Positions 51,373-60,613 of a DNA stretch of 64,000 nucleotides are shown here, piece after piece; the first letter of the stretch is position 1; the number at the start of each line of letters is the position of its first letter. The DNA lies in contig NZ_CAMIHB010000002.1 of the NCBI RefSeq assembly GCF_946221635.1, positions 62,001-126,000 of the forward strand. Direction: 5' to 3'. The stretch is from an uncultured Rhodoferax sp. GTDB taxonomy: Bacteria; Pseudomonadota; Gammaproteobacteria; Burkholderiales; Burkholderiaceae_C. Under the pieces are notes generated by a model. That model had not been told where the DNA came from. It was given only the letters and a program-made list of their open reading frames with translations, and searched no databases. The position numbers were made by a program, and so were the translations under genes.

Positions 51373-52716
51373 ATGTCCGCATCGCCAGCGCGCAAGCCGC
51401 TTTACAAATCCCTCTACGTCCAGGTCCTCTTCGCCGTCACGCTGGGCGTGCTGCTGGGCCACTTCTATCCGCAGTTGGGTGCGGACATGAAGCCCCTGGG
51501 CGACGGTTTCATCAAGCTGATCAAGATGATCATCGCGCCCATCATCTTCTGCACCGTGGTGATCGGCATCGCCGGCATGGAAGACATGAAGAAGGTCGGC
51601 AAGACCGGTGGCCTGGCGCTGCTCTACTTCGAGGTCGTCTCCACCCTGGCCCTCATCATCGGCCTCATCGTCGTCAACGTGCTGCAGCCCGGTGTGGGCA
51701 TGCACGTGGACCCGGCTTCGCTCGACACCAAGGGCATCGCCGCCTACACCGGCCCCGGCAAGATGCAGGGCACGGTGGACTTTCTGCTCAATGTGATTCC
51801 CACCTCCGTGGTGGATGCCTTTGCCAAGGGCGAGATCCTGCAGGTGCTGCTGTTCTCGGTGTTGTTCGGCTTTGCGCTGCACAAGTTCGGCGGGCGCGGC
51901 ACCATGGTGTTTGACTTCATCGAAAAGACCTCCCATGTATTGTTCGACATCGTCGGCATCATCATGAAGGTGGCTCCCATCGGTGCCTTCGGGGCCATGG
52001 CCTTCACCATCGGAAAGTACGGCGTGGATTCGCTGTTCTCGCTGGGCAAGCTCATGGGTGCCTTCTATCTGACCTGCCTGTTCTTCATCTTCGGCGTGCT
52101 GGGTGTGGTGGCCAAGCTGCACGGCTTCAGCGTGCTCAAGTTCGTGCGCTACATCAAGGAAGAACTGCTCATCGTGCTGGGCACCTCATCCAGCGAATCG
52201 GTGCTGCCCCGCATGATGGAGAAGCTGGAAAACCTGGGGGCCCGCAAGTCCGTGGTCGGTCTGGTCATTCCCACCGGCTATTCCTTCAACCTGGACGGCA
52301 CCTCCATCTACCTCACCATGGCCGCCGTCTTCATCGCCCAGGCGACCGACACCCCCATGACCATCGTGCAGCAACTCACCCTGCTGGCCGTGCTGCTGCT
52401 CACCTCCAAGGGCGCGGCTGGCATCACCGGCAGCGGCTTCATCGTGCTGGCCGCCACGCTCTCGGCCGTGGGCGGCGTGCCTGTGGCGGGCCTGGCGCTG
52501 ATCTTGGGCATCGACCGCTTCATGTCCGAAGCGCGCGCCCTCACCAACCTCGTCGGCAACGGCGTGGCCACCCTGGTCGTCGCCAAGTGGACTGGCGACC
52601 TGGACACGCAACGTCTCCAGGCCGGCCTGAACAACCCCACCGTGCTAGAAGCCCAGGACCCCGAAGCCATTCTCGACCAGCGCGTGGACCATATGGCGGT
52701 GTCCACGAAAGCTTGA
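51373..52716 (+). CDS. dctA: C4-dicarboxylate:cation symporter DctA
   Basis: A 447-residue inner-membrane symporter for succinate, fumarate, malate and similar acids. It has about eight helices and the DAACS motifs: FIKLIKMIIAPIIFCTVVIG near 38, LGTSSSESVLPRMMEKLE near 275, GYSFNLDGTSIYLTMAAVFI near 307 and GIDRFMSEARALTNLVGNG. The start at 51373 precedes a cytoplasmic ASPARKPLYKSLY; the sequence from 51231 to 51372 shows no recognised promoter element. A strong terminator follows. Confidence 0.95.
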   Translation: MSASPARKPLYKSLYVQVLFAVTLGVLLGHFYPQLGADMKPLGDGFIKLIKMIIAPIIFCTVVIGIAGMEDMKKVGKTGGLALLYFEVVSTLALIIGLIVVNVLQPGVGMHVDPASLDTKGIAAYTGPGKMQGTVDFLLNVIPTSVVDAFAKGEILQVLLFSVLFGFALHKFGGRGTMVFDFIEKTSHVLFDIVGIIMKVAPIGAFGAMAFTIGKYGVDSLFSLGKLMGAFYLTCLFFIFGVLGVVAKLHGFSVLKFVRYIKEELLIVLGTSSSESVLPRMMEKLENLGARKSVVGLVIPTGYSFNLDGTSIYLTMAAVFIAQATDTPMTIVQQLTLLAVLLLTSKGAAGITGSGFIVLAATLSAVGGVPVAGLALILGIDRFMSEARALTNLVGNGVATLVVAKWTGDLDTQRLQAGLNNPTVLEAQDPEAILDQRVDHMAVSTKA

Positions 52717-52753
52717 TTGCGGTTGACCGTCTGACGAAGACGTGCGATGCATA

Positions 52754-52782
52754 AAAAAACGCGGGCTCAGCCCGCGTTTTTT
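52754..52782. terminator. Strong bidirectional terminator after dctA
   Basis: AAAAAACGCGGGC, loop TCA, GCCCGCGTTTTTT: a 13-bp perfect stem with A- and T-runs at its ends. It ends dctA on the plus strand and the small exported-protein gene on the minus strand. Confidence 0.9.
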
Positions 52783-52799
52783 ATGTCGATTCAGCTCGC

Positions 52800-53240
52800 T
52801 TACTTCGCGTCCATCGCCGCTCGAATTTTCGCGGCATCCACATATTTCGAGGTGCCCGTGAACACTCCGGTGACCTGTGGGTTCACAATGAGTTCTTGCA
52901 TTCCGAGTTTTCCCAATACCTCGTAGGCGGCCCTCAGTGCTCCCTCCCCTTCGTTTTGAACTGCGGCCTTGGTCTGCTTGGCGCAGCTTTCCGTCATCAG
53001 GCGGGTGTATAGCGCGCCAACCCGCATGCTGGTGTCCTCCAGCGCGTCGGGGGTGACATTGCTCAGGTCCTTGATTCCTGGGTGCTTGGCCATGGCCATG
53101 AAGACCCAGCGCGCAAAGTCAATGCGGTCTCTTCCGGTCGTCGACTCCGAAAAGCAATTGCCCAGTGCATCGCTATACGGTCCGGCGTTGGCCCATCCTG
53201 TTGCGCTGATAAGGAAAATCCAAAGAAAAAAGCGTTTCAT
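52800..53240 (-). CDS. Small exported protein of unknown function, 146 aa
   Basis: A signal peptide (FFLWIFLISATGWANAGPYS) precedes a mature domain of about 127 helical residues with two Cys (ALGNCFSEST and MTESCAKQTK) that may form a disulfide. Features such as RIDFARWVFMAMAKHPGIKD and EGALRAAYEVLGKLGMQELI suggest a compact helical bundle. AGGGAG lies 9 nt before the ATG at 53240. It is bordered by the dctA terminator and the Crp-type gene. I do not recognise the family. Confidence 0.75.
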   Translation of the reverse strand: MKRFFLWIFLISATGWANAGPYSDALGNCFSESTTGRDRIDFARWVFMAMAKHPGIKDLSNVTPDALEDTSMRVGALYTRLMTESCAKQTKAAVQNEGEGALRAAYEVLGKLGMQELIVNPQVTGVFTGTSKYVDAAKIRAAMDAK

Positions 53241-53301
53241 GCCCAAGGCTCCCTGTGACCAAAGTGATGTGCTCCTGAATTCGAAGCATCTGCAGCAAAT
53301 T

Positions 53302-54051
53302 CTATGCGTTGGGGTTTGCCATCTGCCGCGTGAACACCCGTGAGCGCAGCGCCTGCAGGTCCAGCACGCGCAAGCCCCCATATTCCACCCGGATGAAGCC
53401 TTGCGCCTCCAGCGCGTTCAGTGCCTCGTTGACGCGCTGGCGGGACAGGCCCACCAGGTAGGCCAGCTCCTGCTGGGTGATGCGCAGCACCTCGCCCACG
53501 CCGGGGTAGAGCAGGGGGTTGAAGAGGGAGGCCAGGCTGCGCGCCACGCGGATGTCGGGGTTGGTCATGCGGTCGATCTCGCGCGCGGCGATGAACTGGC
53601 CCAGGCGTTCGTTGAGCTGGTTCATGACGAAGCGATTGAAGCCGATGGAGTGGTCCAGAAGCCAGTGGAAGGTGTCCACGTGCAGGCCCGCCACCAGGCT
53701 CTTGCGCAGCGCCTGGATGTTGTAGCGGTAAGTCTCGCGCTTGAGCGCCGTGCCCTCGCCAAACCAGCCACCGGGCGGCACGCCGGTGAAGGTCATGGTC
53801 TGACCCTCGGCGTTGTCACTGCTCATCTTCAACAGCCCGTCCACCACACCAAACCAGTAGGTCACGGGGCGGCCCACGCGGCAGAGGGTTTCGCCGGGTT
53901 CGGCCTCGGCAATGCGCAGGTCGTCCACCGCGCGCTGGCGTTCCTCCGGCAGCAGTACTTGCAGCCAGGGAATGGCCGCCAGCTCGCCCTCGGTGAGCGG
54001 GCGGCGGCGCTGGTGCAGCGTGGTGTCGGAACTGGGGGGCGGGGTGCGCAT
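53302..54051 (-). CDS. Crp/Fnr-family transcriptional regulator
   Basis: A 249-residue regulator. Residues about 25-150 are the cyclic-nucleotide-type sensor fold (EPGETLCRVGRPVTYWFGVV, PPGGWFGEGTALK), followed by the dimer helix and a Crp-type HTH (ITQQELAYLVGLSRQRVNEA). No Fe-S Cys cluster is present. It is divergent from the acyl-CoA synthetase gene, with a dyad at 54109 between them, and probably regulates that cluster. The start at 54051 gives a normal family length; the frame is open far beyond only because it is antisense to the synthetase gene. Confidence 0.9.
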   Translation of the reverse strand: MRTPPPSSDTTLHQRRRPLTEGELAAIPWLQVLLPEERQRAVDDLRIAEAEPGETLCRVGRPVTYWFGVVDGLLKMSSDNAEGQTMTFTGVPPGGWFGEGTALKRETYRYNIQALRKSLVAGLHVDTFHWLLDHSIGFNRFVMNQLNERLGQFIAAREIDRMTNPDIRVARSLASLFNPLLYPGVGEVLRITQQELAYLVGLSRQRVNEALNALEAQGFIRVEYGGLRVLDLQALRSRVFTRQMANPNA

Positions 54052-54108
54052 GCGGGCTTGTAAGTTGCGGTTAAGCGAAGGGAAAACACCTAGCAAGAAG
54101 TGTTGAAA

Positions 54109-54126
54109 TTGTCGTCCAAACGACAA
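54109..54126. promoter_or_regulatory. 18-bp dyad between the Crp-type regulator and the acyl-CoA synthetase
   Basis: TTGTCGT and ACGACAA are perfect arms around CCAA. TTG...CAA ends are typical of Crp/Fnr-family sites. It is 58 nt from the regulator start and 85 nt from the synthetase start, so it is the probable operator of this divergent unit (inference). Confidence 0.6.
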
Positions 54127-54210
54127 CTTGGCGTCAAATGCAGTCCTACCATTCGCCCCATACCAAAGCCCCCGCTTACCCGCCGGGAGGCCATAACGAG
54201 GTGACATGCA

Positions 54211-56163
54211 ATGGGACCACAAACGACATTCCAGCAGTTGCTGCTGCAGCACGCCAGCCAGCGCCCGCAGGCGCCGGCCATGCGTGAGAAGGAGTACGGT
54301 ATCTGGCAGACGCTGACCTGGTCCGCGCTGGCGCAGATGGTGGAGCAGCTGGCCTGCGGCCTGCATCAGGCGGGCCTGCAGCGCGGTGAACACATGGTGG
54401 TCGTGGGTGCCAACCGGCCCCGCCTGTATGCCACCATGCTGGCCGTACAAAGCCTGGGCGCCATCCCCATCCCGCTGTACCAGGATGCGGCTGCGCCCGA
54501 GTGCGTCTACCCCTTGAACAATGCCGAGGTGCGCTTCGCCTTCGCCGAAGACCAGGAGCAGGTGGACAAGCTGCTGGAGGCGCGTGCGCAGTGCCCGCAA
54601 CTGGCCCACATCTACTTTGACGATCCGCGCGGCCTGCGCAACTACAGCGAACCCGGCCTGCAGGCGCTGGACGTGCTGCAGGATAGCGGCAAGGCCTATG
54701 CCGCCGCGCACCCCGGCTTCTTCTCCAATGCGGTGGCCTCCATCCGCCCCGGCGATGTGGCGGCCATGTTCTTCACCTCCGGCACCACCGGCAACCCCAA
54801 GGGGGTGGTGCACACGCATGATTCGTTGCTGAACCGCGCACGCGCCGGTGCCGTGTTTGACCAACTCACGAGCGACGAAGACGTGCTGGCCTACATGCCG
54901 CCCGCCTGGATTGGCCAGAACATCTTCAGCTATGCGCAGTGGCTGGCCTGCGGCTACGTCGTGAACTGCCCGGAGAGCAGCGCCACCTCCAGCATCGACC
55001 TGAAAGAGATCGGCCCCACGTACTACTTTGCGCCGCCGCGCGTGTTCGAGGGCATGCTCACCACGGTGATGATCCGCATGGAAGACGCGGGCGCGCTCAA
55101 GCGCAACATGTTCCATTACTTCATGCGCGTGGCGCAGAAGGTGGGCCCCGCGCTGATGGACGGACTGCCGGTGTCGGCCGCCGACCGCGCGCTGTATGCG
55201 CTGGGCAATGTGCTGGTCTACGGCCCGCTGCGCAATACCCTGGGGTTCAGCCGCGTGCGCGTGGCCTATACGGCGGGCGAGGCCATTGGCCCGGATCTGT
55301 TCACCTTCTATCGCTCCATCGGCATCAACCTCAAGCAGCTCTACGGCTCCACCGAGACCGCCGTGTTCGTCTGCCTGCAGCCCGACAACCAGGCGCGCGC
55401 CGACACCGTGGGTGTGCCCTGCGAGGGCGTGGAGATCAAGGTGGCCGACAACGGCGAGATCCTGGTCAAGTCGCCCGGCCTGCTCAAGGAGTACTACAAG
55501 AACCCCGGCGCCACGGCCGAGGTGCTGACGGCCGACGGCTGGTACCACACCAGCGATGCCGGCTTCATCGATGCGCACGGCCACCTCAAGATCATCGACC
55601 GCGTGAAGGATGTGGGCCGCATCAAGGGCGGTGCGTTTGACGCGGCCATGTTCGCGCCCAAGTATGTGGAGAACAAGCTGAAATTCTTCTCCCACATCAA
55701 GGAAGTCGTGGCCTACGGCGACGGCCGCGAGAAGGTGTGTGTCTTCATCAACATCGACTTCGAGGCCGTGGGCAACTGGGCCGAGCGCCGCAACCTGCCC
55801 TACGCCGGCTACACCGACTTGGCACAAAAGCCCGAGGTCTACCAGCTCATCAAGGACTGCGTAGAAAAGGTCAACGCCGACCTGAGCGCGGACGCGCTGC
55901 TCGCCGGCAGCCAGATCAGCCGTTTCCTGGTGCTGCACAAGGAACTGGACGCCGACGACGGCGAACTGACCCGGACGAACAAGGTCCGCCGCGGCTTCAT
56001 TGCCGAGAAATACCAGGTGCTGGTGGATGCGCTGTACGAGGGCAAGACCAGCCAGTTCATAGAAACCCAGGTCAAGTTCGAAGACGGGCGCACCGGCAGC
56101 GTGAGTGCCACGCTGCGCATCGAGGACGCCAGGACCTTTGCCCCTGTGAAAGCTGCCGCATGA
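54211..56163 (+). CDS. AMP-forming acyl-CoA synthetase (long-chain/aryl type)
   Basis: A 650-residue adenylate-forming enzyme. A3 is FFTSGTTGNPKGVVHTHD near 188, A5 is LYGSTETAVFV near 380, A7 is HTSDAGFID and A8 is the unusual DRVKDVGRIKGGAFDAAMFA with an extra segment compared with FadD. The C-terminal lysine is probably in LTRTNKVRRGFI near 590. It activates a carboxylic acid imported by the ABC system encoded next. Whether the acid is fatty, branched or aromatic is not readable. GAGG lies about 9 nt before the ATG. The Crp-type regulator is divergent. Confidence 0.9.
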   Translation: MGPQTTFQQLLLQHASQRPQAPAMREKEYGIWQTLTWSALAQMVEQLACGLHQAGLQRGEHMVVVGANRPRLYATMLAVQSLGAIPIPLYQDAAAPECVYPLNNAEVRFAFAEDQEQVDKLLEARAQCPQLAHIYFDDPRGLRNYSEPGLQALDVLQDSGKAYAAAHPGFFSNAVASIRPGDVAAMFFTSGTTGNPKGVVHTHDSLLNRARAGAVFDQLTSDEDVLAYMPPAWIGQNIFSYAQWLACGYVVNCPESSATSSIDLKEIGPTYYFAPPRVFEGMLTTVMIRMEDAGALKRNMFHYFMRVAQKVGPALMDGLPVSAADRALYALGNVLVYGPLRNTLGFSRVRVAYTAGEAIGPDLFTFYRSIGINLKQLYGSTETAVFVCLQPDNQARADTVGVPCEGVEIKVADNGEILVKSPGLLKEYYKNPGATAEVLTADGWYHTSDAGFIDAHGHLKIIDRVKDVGRIKGGAFDAAMFAPKYVENKLKFFSHIKEVVAYGDGREKVCVFINIDFEAVGNWAERRNLPYAGYTDLAQKPEVYQLIKDCVEKVNADLSADALLAGSQISRFLVLHKELDADDGELTRTNKVRRGFIAEKYQVLVDALYEGKTSQFIETQVKFEDGRTGSVSATLRIEDARTFAPVKAAA

Positions 56164-56172
56164 AAACCTCCT

Positions 56173-56247
56173 CCGTTCGGGCTGAGCTTGTCGAAGCCCT
56201 GCCAACCACTTATGCACGAGCACTTCGACAAGCTCCGTGCGAACGGG
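56173..56247. repeat. REP-like inverted repeat between synthetase and LivG-type genes
   Basis: CCGTTCGGGCTGAGCTTGTC followed by GAAGCCC, and downstream the imperfect complement CTTCGACAAGCTCCGTGCGAAC. This is a widespread 'TTCGACAAGCTC' palindromic element of beta- and gamma-proteobacteria. It could form a hairpin in the operon mRNA. Confidence 0.8.
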
Positions 56248-56254
56248 GCATTGC

Positions 56255-57040
56255 ATGAGCGCGAAAAAAATCGGCGACGTCATCCTCGACGTGAACAACA
56301 TCTCGCTGCGGTTTGGTGGCGTCAAGGCGCTGACCGACATCAGCTTCAATGTGCGCGAGCATGAGATCCGCGCCATCATCGGTCCCAACGGTGCAGGCAA
56401 GAGTTCCATGCTCAACTGCATCAACGGCGTCTACGCGCCGCAAGAGGGCGCCATCACCTTCCGCGGGCAGTCCTTCAAGCACATGGACAGCCACCAGGTC
56501 GCCAGCATGGGCATAGGCCGAACCTTCCAGAACCTGGCGCTGTTCAAGGGCATGAGCGTGCTGGACAACATCATGTCCGGGCGCAACCTCAAGATCAAAA
56601 GCAACATCCTGCTGCAGGCGCTGCGCATCGGCCCGGCCGAACGCGAAGAGATTCGCCACCGGGAGTACGTCGAACACATCATCGACTTCCTGGAAATCCA
56701 GGCCTACCGCAAGACCCCCGTGGGCCAGCTGCCCTATGGTCTGCAAAAGCGCGTGGACCTGGGCCGCGCCCTGGCCATGGAGCCGCAGGTGCTGCTGCTG
56801 GACGAGCCCATGGCCGGCATGAACGTGGAAGAGAAGCAGGACATGTGCCGCTTTGTGCTGGACGTGAACGACGAGTTCGGCACCACGGTGGTGTTGATCG
56901 AGCACGACATGGGCGTGGTCATGGACATCTCCGACCGCGTGGTGGTGCTGGACTACGGCAAGAAGATTGGCGATGGCACGCCCGACGAGGTGCGCAACAA
57001 CGCTGACGTGATCAGCGCTTATTTGGGGACTTCTCACTGA
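56255..57040 (+). CDS. ABC transporter ATP-binding protein (LivG), second cluster
   Basis: A 261-residue ATPase: Walker A GPNGAGKSSMLNC near 44, GIGRTFQNLALFKGMSVLDN near 89, a degenerate signature QLPYGLQKRVDLGRAL (usual LSxGxQ), Walker B VLLLDEPMAGMNVEEK and the switch His in LIEHDMGVVMD. The degenerate signature LPYGLQ is common in this LivG group. It starts at 56255 just after the REP-like element; the stop overlaps the LivH-type start by one base. Confidence 0.92.
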   Translation: MSAKKIGDVILDVNNISLRFGGVKALTDISFNVREHEIRAIIGPNGAGKSSMLNCINGVYAPQEGAITFRGQSFKHMDSHQVASMGIGRTFQNLALFKGMSVLDNIMSGRNLKIKSNILLQALRIGPAEREEIRHREYVEHIIDFLEIQAYRKTPVGQLPYGLQKRVDLGRALAMEPQVLLLDEPMAGMNVEEKQDMCRFVLDVNDEFGTTVVLIEHDMGVVMDISDRVVVLDYGKKIGDGTPDEVRNNADVISAYLGTSH

Positions 57041-57969
57041 TGGCCTTCTTTCTGGAAACTTTGCTGGGCGGCCTGATGGCCGGCATGCTGTATTCGCTGG
57101 TGGCGCTGGGCTTTGTGCTGATCTTCAAGGCCTCGGGTGTCTTCAACTTTGCGCAGGGCGCCATGGTGCTCTTCGCGGCGCTGGCCATGGCGCGCCTGGC
57201 CGAATGGATTCCCCTGCATCTGGGCATCAGCAACCCCATCGCCGCCAATCTGCTGGCTTTTGCAGGCGCGGGCGTGATCATGTTTGCGGTGGCCTGGGTG
57301 GTGGAGCGGCTGGTGCTGCGCCATCTGGTGAACCAGGAAGGCGCCACGCTGCTCATGGCCACGCTGGGCATCACCTACTTCATGGAGGGCTTGGGCCAGA
57401 CCTTGTTCGGCAGCAGCATCTACAAGATCGACATCGGCATGCCCAAGGACCCGGTGATGATTCTGGAGAGCACCTTCGAAGGTGGCATCCTCATCAACAA
57501 GGAAGACTTCTACGCCGCCATCATCGCCGCCGCGCTGGTGGCGCTGCTCAGCCTGTTCTTCCAGAAGACCGCCACCGGCCGTGCCCTGCGCGCCGTGGCC
57601 GATGACCACCAGGCCGCGCAATCCATCGGCATTCCGCTCAACCGCATCTGGGTCATCGTCTGGTGCGTGGCGGGCGTGGTGGCCTTGGTGGCCGGAATGA
57701 TCTGGGGCAGCAAGCTGGGTGTGCAGTTCTCGCTCACCACCGTGGCGCTGCGCGCCTTGCCGGTGGTCATCCTGGGCGGCCTTACCTCGGTGCCGGGCGC
57801 GATCGTAGGCGGTCTCATCATCGGCGTGGGCGAGAAGCTGTCCGAGGTCTACCTCGGTCCCATGGTGGGCGGCGGCATCGAAATCTGGTTTGCGTATGTA
57901 TTGGCCTTGGGCTTTCTTCTCATCCGCCCACAAGGTTTGTTTGGCGAGAAGATCATCGACCGCGTGTAA
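57040..57969 (+). CDS. Branched-chain-type ABC permease (LivH), second cluster
   Basis: A 309-residue membrane permease with ALGFVLIFKASGVFNFAQGA near 21 and, in place of LAHG, NFAQG, as in the aromatic/amide branch of the family. Later segments are VERLVLRHLVNQEG and VILGGLTSVPGAIVGGLIIG near 245. It shares one base with the ATPase stop and is followed 9 nt later by the LivM-type gene. Confidence 0.92.
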   Translation: MAFFLETLLGGLMAGMLYSLVALGFVLIFKASGVFNFAQGAMVLFAALAMARLAEWIPLHLGISNPIAANLLAFAGAGVIMFAVAWVVERLVLRHLVNQEGATLLMATLGITYFMEGLGQTLFGSSIYKIDIGMPKDPVMILESTFEGGILINKEDFYAAIIAAALVALLSLFFQKTATGRALRAVADDHQAAQSIGIPLNRIWVIVWCVAGVVALVAGMIWGSKLGVQFSLTTVALRALPVVILGGLTSVPGAIVGGLIIGVGEKLSEVYLGPMVGGGIEIWFAYVLALGFLLIRPQGLFGEKIIDRV

Positions 57970-57978
57970 GGGGAAGAC

Positions 57979-59055
57979 ATGTTCTACAGAGAAAACGGCC
58001 AGTTCAAGACCTCGTACCGCGCGGACCAGCAGATCCTCCCCATTGCGCAGGACCGCTGGGCCATGCTGCTCCTGCTGCTGGTGGCCTTTGTGGCCGTGCC
58101 CATGGGCGCCAGCGACTACCTGTTCCGCGCCATCCTGATTCCCTTCCTCATCTTCTCGCTAGCGGCCGTGGGCGTGAACATCCTGGTGGGCTTTTGCGGG
58201 CAGATCTCGCTGGGCTCGGGGGCCTTCATGGCGGTGGGCGCCTATGCGGCCTACAACTTCTTTGTGCGCGTCGAGGGCATGCCGCTACTGGTGGCCCTGC
58301 TGCTGGGGGGCGTGAGCGCCATGCTGTTTGGCATGGTGTTCGGCCTGCCCAGCCTGCGCGTGAAGGGCCTGTACCTGGCCGTGGCCACGCTGGCCGCGCA
58401 GTTCTTTGCGGACTGGATGTTTCTGCGCATCCAGTGGTTCACAAACAACTCCCCCTCGGGGTCGGTGTCGGTGTCCAACCTGCAGGTGTTCGGCCTCTCG
58501 CTGGAGAGCCCGGTGGCCAAGTACCTGTTCTGTCTCACGCTGCTGGCCGTCATTGCGCTGCTGGCCAAGAACCTGGTGCGCGGCGCCGTGGGCCGGGAGT
58601 GGATGGCCATCCGCGACATGGATGTGGCGGCCGCCGTCATCGGCATCCGCCCCATGTATGCCAAGCTCAGTGCCTTCGCGGTCAGCTCCTTCATCGTGGG
58701 GGTGGCCGGCGCGCTGTGGGGCTTTATCTACCTGGGAGCCTGGGAACCTGCGGCCTTCTCGGTGGACCAGTCCTTCAAGCTGCTGTTCATGGTCATCATT
58801 GGCGGCATGGGCTCCATCATGGGCAGCTTCTTTGGTGCGGCCTTCATCGTGGTGCTGCCCATCTTCCTGAGCCAGTTCCTGCCGGCGCTGGCGGGCTTGT
58901 TCGGTATCGAGATTTCCACCGCCGGCGTGTCGCATGCCGAGCTGATGGTGTTTGGGGGGCTCATCGTCTGGTTCCTGATCGTGGAGCCGCACGGCCTGGC
59001 CAAGCTCTGGTCCATCGGCAAGCAGAAGCTGCGCCTGTGGCCCTTCCCCCACTGA
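57979..59055 (+). CDS. Branched-chain-type ABC permease (LivM), second cluster
   Basis: A 358-residue membrane permease. A cytoplasmic N terminus of about 30 residues precedes the first helix. VNILVGFCGQISLGSGAFMA near 66 and IIGGMGSIMGSFFGAAFIVV near 272 are the family motifs. AAGGGGAAGAC precedes the ATG. It is the partner of the LivH-type permease just upstream. Confidence 0.92.
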   Translation: MFYRENGQFKTSYRADQQILPIAQDRWAMLLLLLVAFVAVPMGASDYLFRAILIPFLIFSLAAVGVNILVGFCGQISLGSGAFMAVGAYAAYNFFVRVEGMPLLVALLLGGVSAMLFGMVFGLPSLRVKGLYLAVATLAAQFFADWMFLRIQWFTNNSPSGSVSVSNLQVFGLSLESPVAKYLFCLTLLAVIALLAKNLVRGAVGREWMAIRDMDVAAAVIGIRPMYAKLSAFAVSSFIVGVAGALWGFIYLGAWEPAAFSVDQSFKLLFMVIIGGMGSIMGSFFGAAFIVVLPIFLSQFLPALAGLFGIEISTAGVSHAELMVFGGLIVWFLIVEPHGLAKLWSIGKQKLRLWPFPH

Positions 59056-59106
59056 TTCCGCTTTGATTTCCCTCGTGCTTCAACCAACTTACTACAGGAG
59101 AGACAA

Positions 59107-60435
59107 ATGAAGCTATCTCAACGTGTACTCGCAAGTGCTCTGGTGGTCGCAGGCGCCTCTGGCCTGGTGGCGGGCCATGCCATGGCCCAGTCCAAGGAGC
59201 AGTTCATCCCCGTGCTGTCCTACCGCACCGGGCCTTACGCGCCCAACGGCGTGCCATGGGCCAATGGCTATGTGGACTACCTCAAGCTGGTCAACGCGCG
59301 CGGTGGCATCAACGGCGTGAAGCTCAGCTTTGAAGAATGCGAGACCGGCTACGACACGGCCCGCAGTGTGGAGTGCTACGAACGCCTCAAGAGCAAGGGC
59401 GCCTCTTTGGTGCAGCCCCTGTCCACTGGCGCCACCTTCGCCATTACCGAGAAGGCCCCGGCCGACAAGATCCCCGTGGTGACCGTGGGCTATGGCCGCA
59501 GCGAGAGCGCGGACGGTACGGTGTTCAAGTGGAACTTCCCCATCGCCGGCACCTACTGGGTGGCGGCCGACGCCATCATGCAGGCCATCGCCAAGAAGGA
59601 AGGCGGCTTCGACAAGCTCAAGGGCAAGAAGATTTCGCTGGTCTACCACGACAGCCCCTTTGGCAAGGAGCCTATCCCCCTGCTGCAGGAGCGCGCCGCC
59701 ATGCACGGCTTTACCCTGACGCTGCTGCCGGTCACGGCACCCGGTGTCGAGCAGAAAGCCACCTGGCTGCAGGTGCGCCAGAACCGGCCTGACTATGTGG
59801 TGCTGTGGGGCTGGGGCATCATGAATTCCACCGCCATCAAGGAGGCGCAAGCCACGGGCTACCCGCGCGAGAAGATGTACGGCGTCTGGTGGGCCGGCGC
59901 CGAGCCGGACGTGAAGGACGTGGCCGAAGGTGCCAAGGGCTACAACGCGGTGACCATGCAGCACGGCGCCGAGCCCCAGTCCAAGCTCGTCAAGGACGTG
60001 ATGGAACTGGTGCACGGCAAGGGCCAGGGCACAGGCCCCAAGGACGAAGTGGGCCAGGTGCTCTACATGCGCGGTGCCATGAGTGCCATGCTGGGCGTGG
60101 AAGGTATTCGTGCCGCACAGGAGCGCTATGGCAAGGGCAAGGTCATGACGGGTGAGCAGGTGCGCTGGGGCCTGGAAAACCTGAACCTGACGCAAGCCAA
60201 GCTGGACGCGCTGGGCTTTGCCGGCGTGATGCGGCCCATCAGCACTTCCTGCGTGGACCACATGGGCGCCTCCTGGGCGCGCATCCACACCTGGGATGGC
60301 AGCAAGTGGCAGTTCACCTCCGACTGGCTGCAGGGCGATGAGCAAATCATCAAGCCGCTGGTCAAGACCACGGCCGCGAAGTACGCGACCGACAAGAAGC
60401 TGACACCGCGCACGCCGGCTGACTGCCAATCTTGA
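59107..60435 (+). CDS. ABC transporter substrate-binding protein (LivK type), second cluster
   Basis: A 442-residue periplasmic protein with a signal peptide (ASGLVAGHAMAQSKEQ) and the Peripla_BP_6 fold: YRTGPYAPNGVPWANGYVDY, ARGGINGVKLSFEECETGYD and KKISLVYHDSPFGKEPIPLL. One internal Cys pair (ECETGYDTARSVEC) may be a disulfide. The length and the motif FEECETGYDTA fit a subgroup found beside CoA ligases for aromatic or fatty acids. CAGGAGAGACAA gives a strong ribosome site, as expected for an abundant binding protein. Confidence 0.92.
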   Translation: MKLSQRVLASALVVAGASGLVAGHAMAQSKEQFIPVLSYRTGPYAPNGVPWANGYVDYLKLVNARGGINGVKLSFEECETGYDTARSVECYERLKSKGASLVQPLSTGATFAITEKAPADKIPVVTVGYGRSESADGTVFKWNFPIAGTYWVAADAIMQAIAKKEGGFDKLKGKKISLVYHDSPFGKEPIPLLQERAAMHGFTLTLLPVTAPGVEQKATWLQVRQNRPDYVVLWGWGIMNSTAIKEAQATGYPREKMYGVWWAGAEPDVKDVAEGAKGYNAVTMQHGAEPQSKLVKDVMELVHGKGQGTGPKDEVGQVLYMRGAMSAMLGVEGIRAAQERYGKGKVMTGEQVRWGLENLNLTQAKLDALGFAGVMRPISTSCVDHMGASWARIHTWDGSKWQFTSDWLQGDEQIIKPLVKTTAAKYATDKKLTPRTPADCQS

Positions 60436-60545
60436 TAGCACCCCCGTTGCCCGCTCACTGCGTGTAGCGGTCCTCCCCCCTCAAGGGGGCAACACCAGTG
60501 GCCCGGCAGAGCCGGTTCCACGGTGTTTCTGGAAGGGTGGCTTGC
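60436..60545 (+). repeat. GC-rich hairpin repeat after the second binding-protein gene
   Basis: The 178-nt spacer to the next ATPase contains CCCCCC-TCAA-GGGGG and GGCCCGGCAGAGCCGG, the same layout as the element at 22574-22690. The stem is strong and lies just after the binding-protein stop. No gene is seen in the spacer. Confidence 0.75.
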
Positions 60546-60613
60546 TTCGCTCGCCACTCTCCAGATGAAAGCTTCGCGCGCCGGGGCTTTCATCTGGTCA
60601 ACAAGGCTCAGTT

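Noticed and set aside
54052..56424. N-terminal extension of the Crp-type regulator by nearly 800 codons
   Set aside because: The extension is antisense to the acyl-CoA synthetase; the ATG at 54051 gives a standard Crp-family length.
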